A DNA stretch of 6,617 bases from UBA4416 sp046594225. GTDB lineage: Bacteria; Bacteroidota; Bacteroidia; B-17B0; Aurantibacillaceae. Under the pieces are notes generated by a model. It saw only the letters and a list, made by a program, of their open reading frames with translations, was not told the DNA's origin and did no database searches. The position numbers and the translations under genes are program-made. How positions within the stretch are numbered: the first letter of the stretch is position 1; each line of letters opens with the position of its first letter. The stretch lies in contig JBKJPW010000076.1 in assembly GCA_046594225.1 (NCBI GenBank), forward strand, positions 1 to 6,617, given 5' to 3'. Positions 5,619 to 6,617 of this stretch are shown here, one piece after another.

Positions 5619-6617
5619 AACTCTAATACCAATAACCAAGATATCATCTACTTGGTCAAGGTTTCCTTGCCAATTTGTTATTGTTTTATTTAGAGCAGAG
5701 TGTTGTTCTGTAAGAGGAAGTTTAGCAATAGAAGTCAGTAACTCTTGAAATTGTTTGTACTTAAATTTTTTGCCTTTTGGCCCTCCAAATTGATCGGCGT
5801 AACCATCAGAAAACAAGTAAATCATTTCTCCTTTTTCGACGCTAATAGTTTTTAATGTGAATGGTGTAACCTCTTCTTTAAATTTACCTATGGGTTGTTT
5901 ATCAGCAGATATTTGAGTTAATTGCCAAGATTCTTCCCATACTGTTTTTATAACAGACTGACTTACAATCCAAATGGGATTATTGGCACTAGCCACATGT
6001 AATTTCATGGTATCGTAATCAAATAGACATAAAACACCATCCATGCCATCATTTACTTCATAATCACTTTTCGAAAATGTTTCTTGCATTAATTCATTTA
6101 CCTTATCAAAAATTAATGCAGGATTCGATAATTTAAATTCTTTAATAGCTCTATTTAAAGCATTGCAAGCTACTATACTAACCATAGCACCTGGCACACC
6201 ATGACCGGTGCAGTCGCAGACAGCTAATACAGGCTTATTGTCAATAGTTTCTGTCCAATAAAAATCACCTGCAACAATATCTTTAGGTTTGTAAAGAACA
6301 AAGTTTTCGGAAAATAAGTTGTTCATTGTTTTTATGGAAGGCAGCATGCTACCTTGAATATATTTGGCGTAATGAATGGAATCCATAACGTCTTTATTTT
6401 TTATCTCAATAATTTCTTTTTGAGTTTCTACTTCAATCTTTTGTTTTTGAATTAACGCAAATAGTTTTTTTGTCTTGCTGTTATAGTAAAATAAAAATCC
6501 AAAGGCAATGATAACAATTACTAAACCTGCGATTAGCATGAGTGTATTGTTTTTAGAAGATGCTAAAGCAACTTTTTCTTTTTCGATAGAAAGACTTTGT
6601 TCTGCAATAATTTTTTC
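5616..6617 (-). CDS. SpoIIE-family PP2C-type serine phosphatase, membrane-anchored (5' partial)
   Basis: The frame is open to the right edge, 26 codons beyond the Met at 6539, so that Met is unlikely to be the start; 333 residues are visible, counted from the Glu at the edge. They show a charged helical segment (1-24), a transmembrane helix LIAGLVIVIIAFGFLFYY (28-45), a coiled-coil linker (47-80), then a complete SpoIIE/PP2C catalytic domain. Metal-site motifs are intact: AGDFYW (116-121), DCTGHGVPG (135-143), DGMDG (190-194), SDG (270-272) and VDD (323-325). The enzyme would remove phosphate from Ser/Thr of a partner such as an anti-sigma-factor antagonist. In Bacteroidota this catalytic end often follows periplasmic TPR repeats or another sensor; that part would lie outside the window. 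The linker motif DSIHYAKYIQGSMLP is typical of the group. The stop codon lies in the right end of the inverted-repeat element. No partner STAS or anti-sigma gene is seen. Confidence 0.93.
   Translation of the reverse strand, partial: EKIIAEQSLSIEKEKVALASSKNNTLMLIAGLVIVIIAFGFLFYYNSKTKKLFALIQKQKIEVETQKEIIEIKNKDVMDSIHYAKYIQGSMLPSIKTMNNLFSENFVLYKPKDIVAGDFYWTETIDNKPVLAVCDCTGHGVPGAMVSIVACNALNRAIKEFKLSNPALIFDKVNELMQETFSKSDYEVNDGMDGVLCLFDYDTMKLHVASANNPIWIVSQSVIKTVWEESWQLTQISADKQPIGKFKEEVTPFTLKTISVEKGEMIYLFSDGYADQFGGPKGKKFKYKQFQELLTSIAKLPLTEQHSALNKTITNWQGNLDQVDDILVIGIRV

Overview
The window is AT-rich chromosomal DNA that most likely comes from a Bacteroidota (Flavobacteriales/Sphingobacteriales-type) bacterium. 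Three things point there. One is a giant fusion of an ABC-2 permease with an M1 metallopeptidase. Another is a TatC with a two-cysteine periplasmic loop followed immediately by an AhpD-like gene. The third is a SpoIIE-type phosphatase built as membrane helix, coiled coil and PP2C domain. No gene has a clear Shine-Dalgarno sequence, which also fits that phylum. The assignment rests on protein style and was not checked by a search.

Layout. Bases 1-3486 (+) hold one very long gene whose 5' end is cut by the window: about eleven membrane helices, then a periplasmic M1 zinc-peptidase domain. It runs head-on into a minus-strand cluster, and the two facing stop codons share the bases TTAA at 3483-3486. 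Read from the right edge, the minus strand carries a SpoIIE-family phosphatase (6617-5616, 5' end outside the window), a 235-base gap, tatC (5380-4550), an AhpD/carboxymuconolactone-decarboxylase-like gene one base after it (4548-4204), and a probable outer-membrane beta-barrel protein (4160-3483).

The phosphatase/tatC gap holds the least ordinary DNA: an imperfect inverted-repeat element of about 174 bp (5445-5618). Its perfect 10-bp ends are TAAATCAAAA/TTTTGATTTA, it has inner hairpins, and its right end supplies the stop codon of the phosphatase gene. A sequence matching its left arm at 21 of 24 positions also forms the last codons of tatC (4564-4587). This suggests a dispersed repeat family that settles at gene ends.

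Functionally, most of the window concerns the cell envelope: a membrane-anchored peptidase/permease, export of folded proteins by Tat, a small thiol redox protein coupled to tatC, and an outer-membrane barrel. The phosphatase is a signalling output module. No RNA gene, CRISPR array, transposase or phage gene was seen. There is no evidence for a wholly new multi-gene system; the points most worth checking are the repeat element and the altered active-site or binding motifs in the peptidase and TatC.
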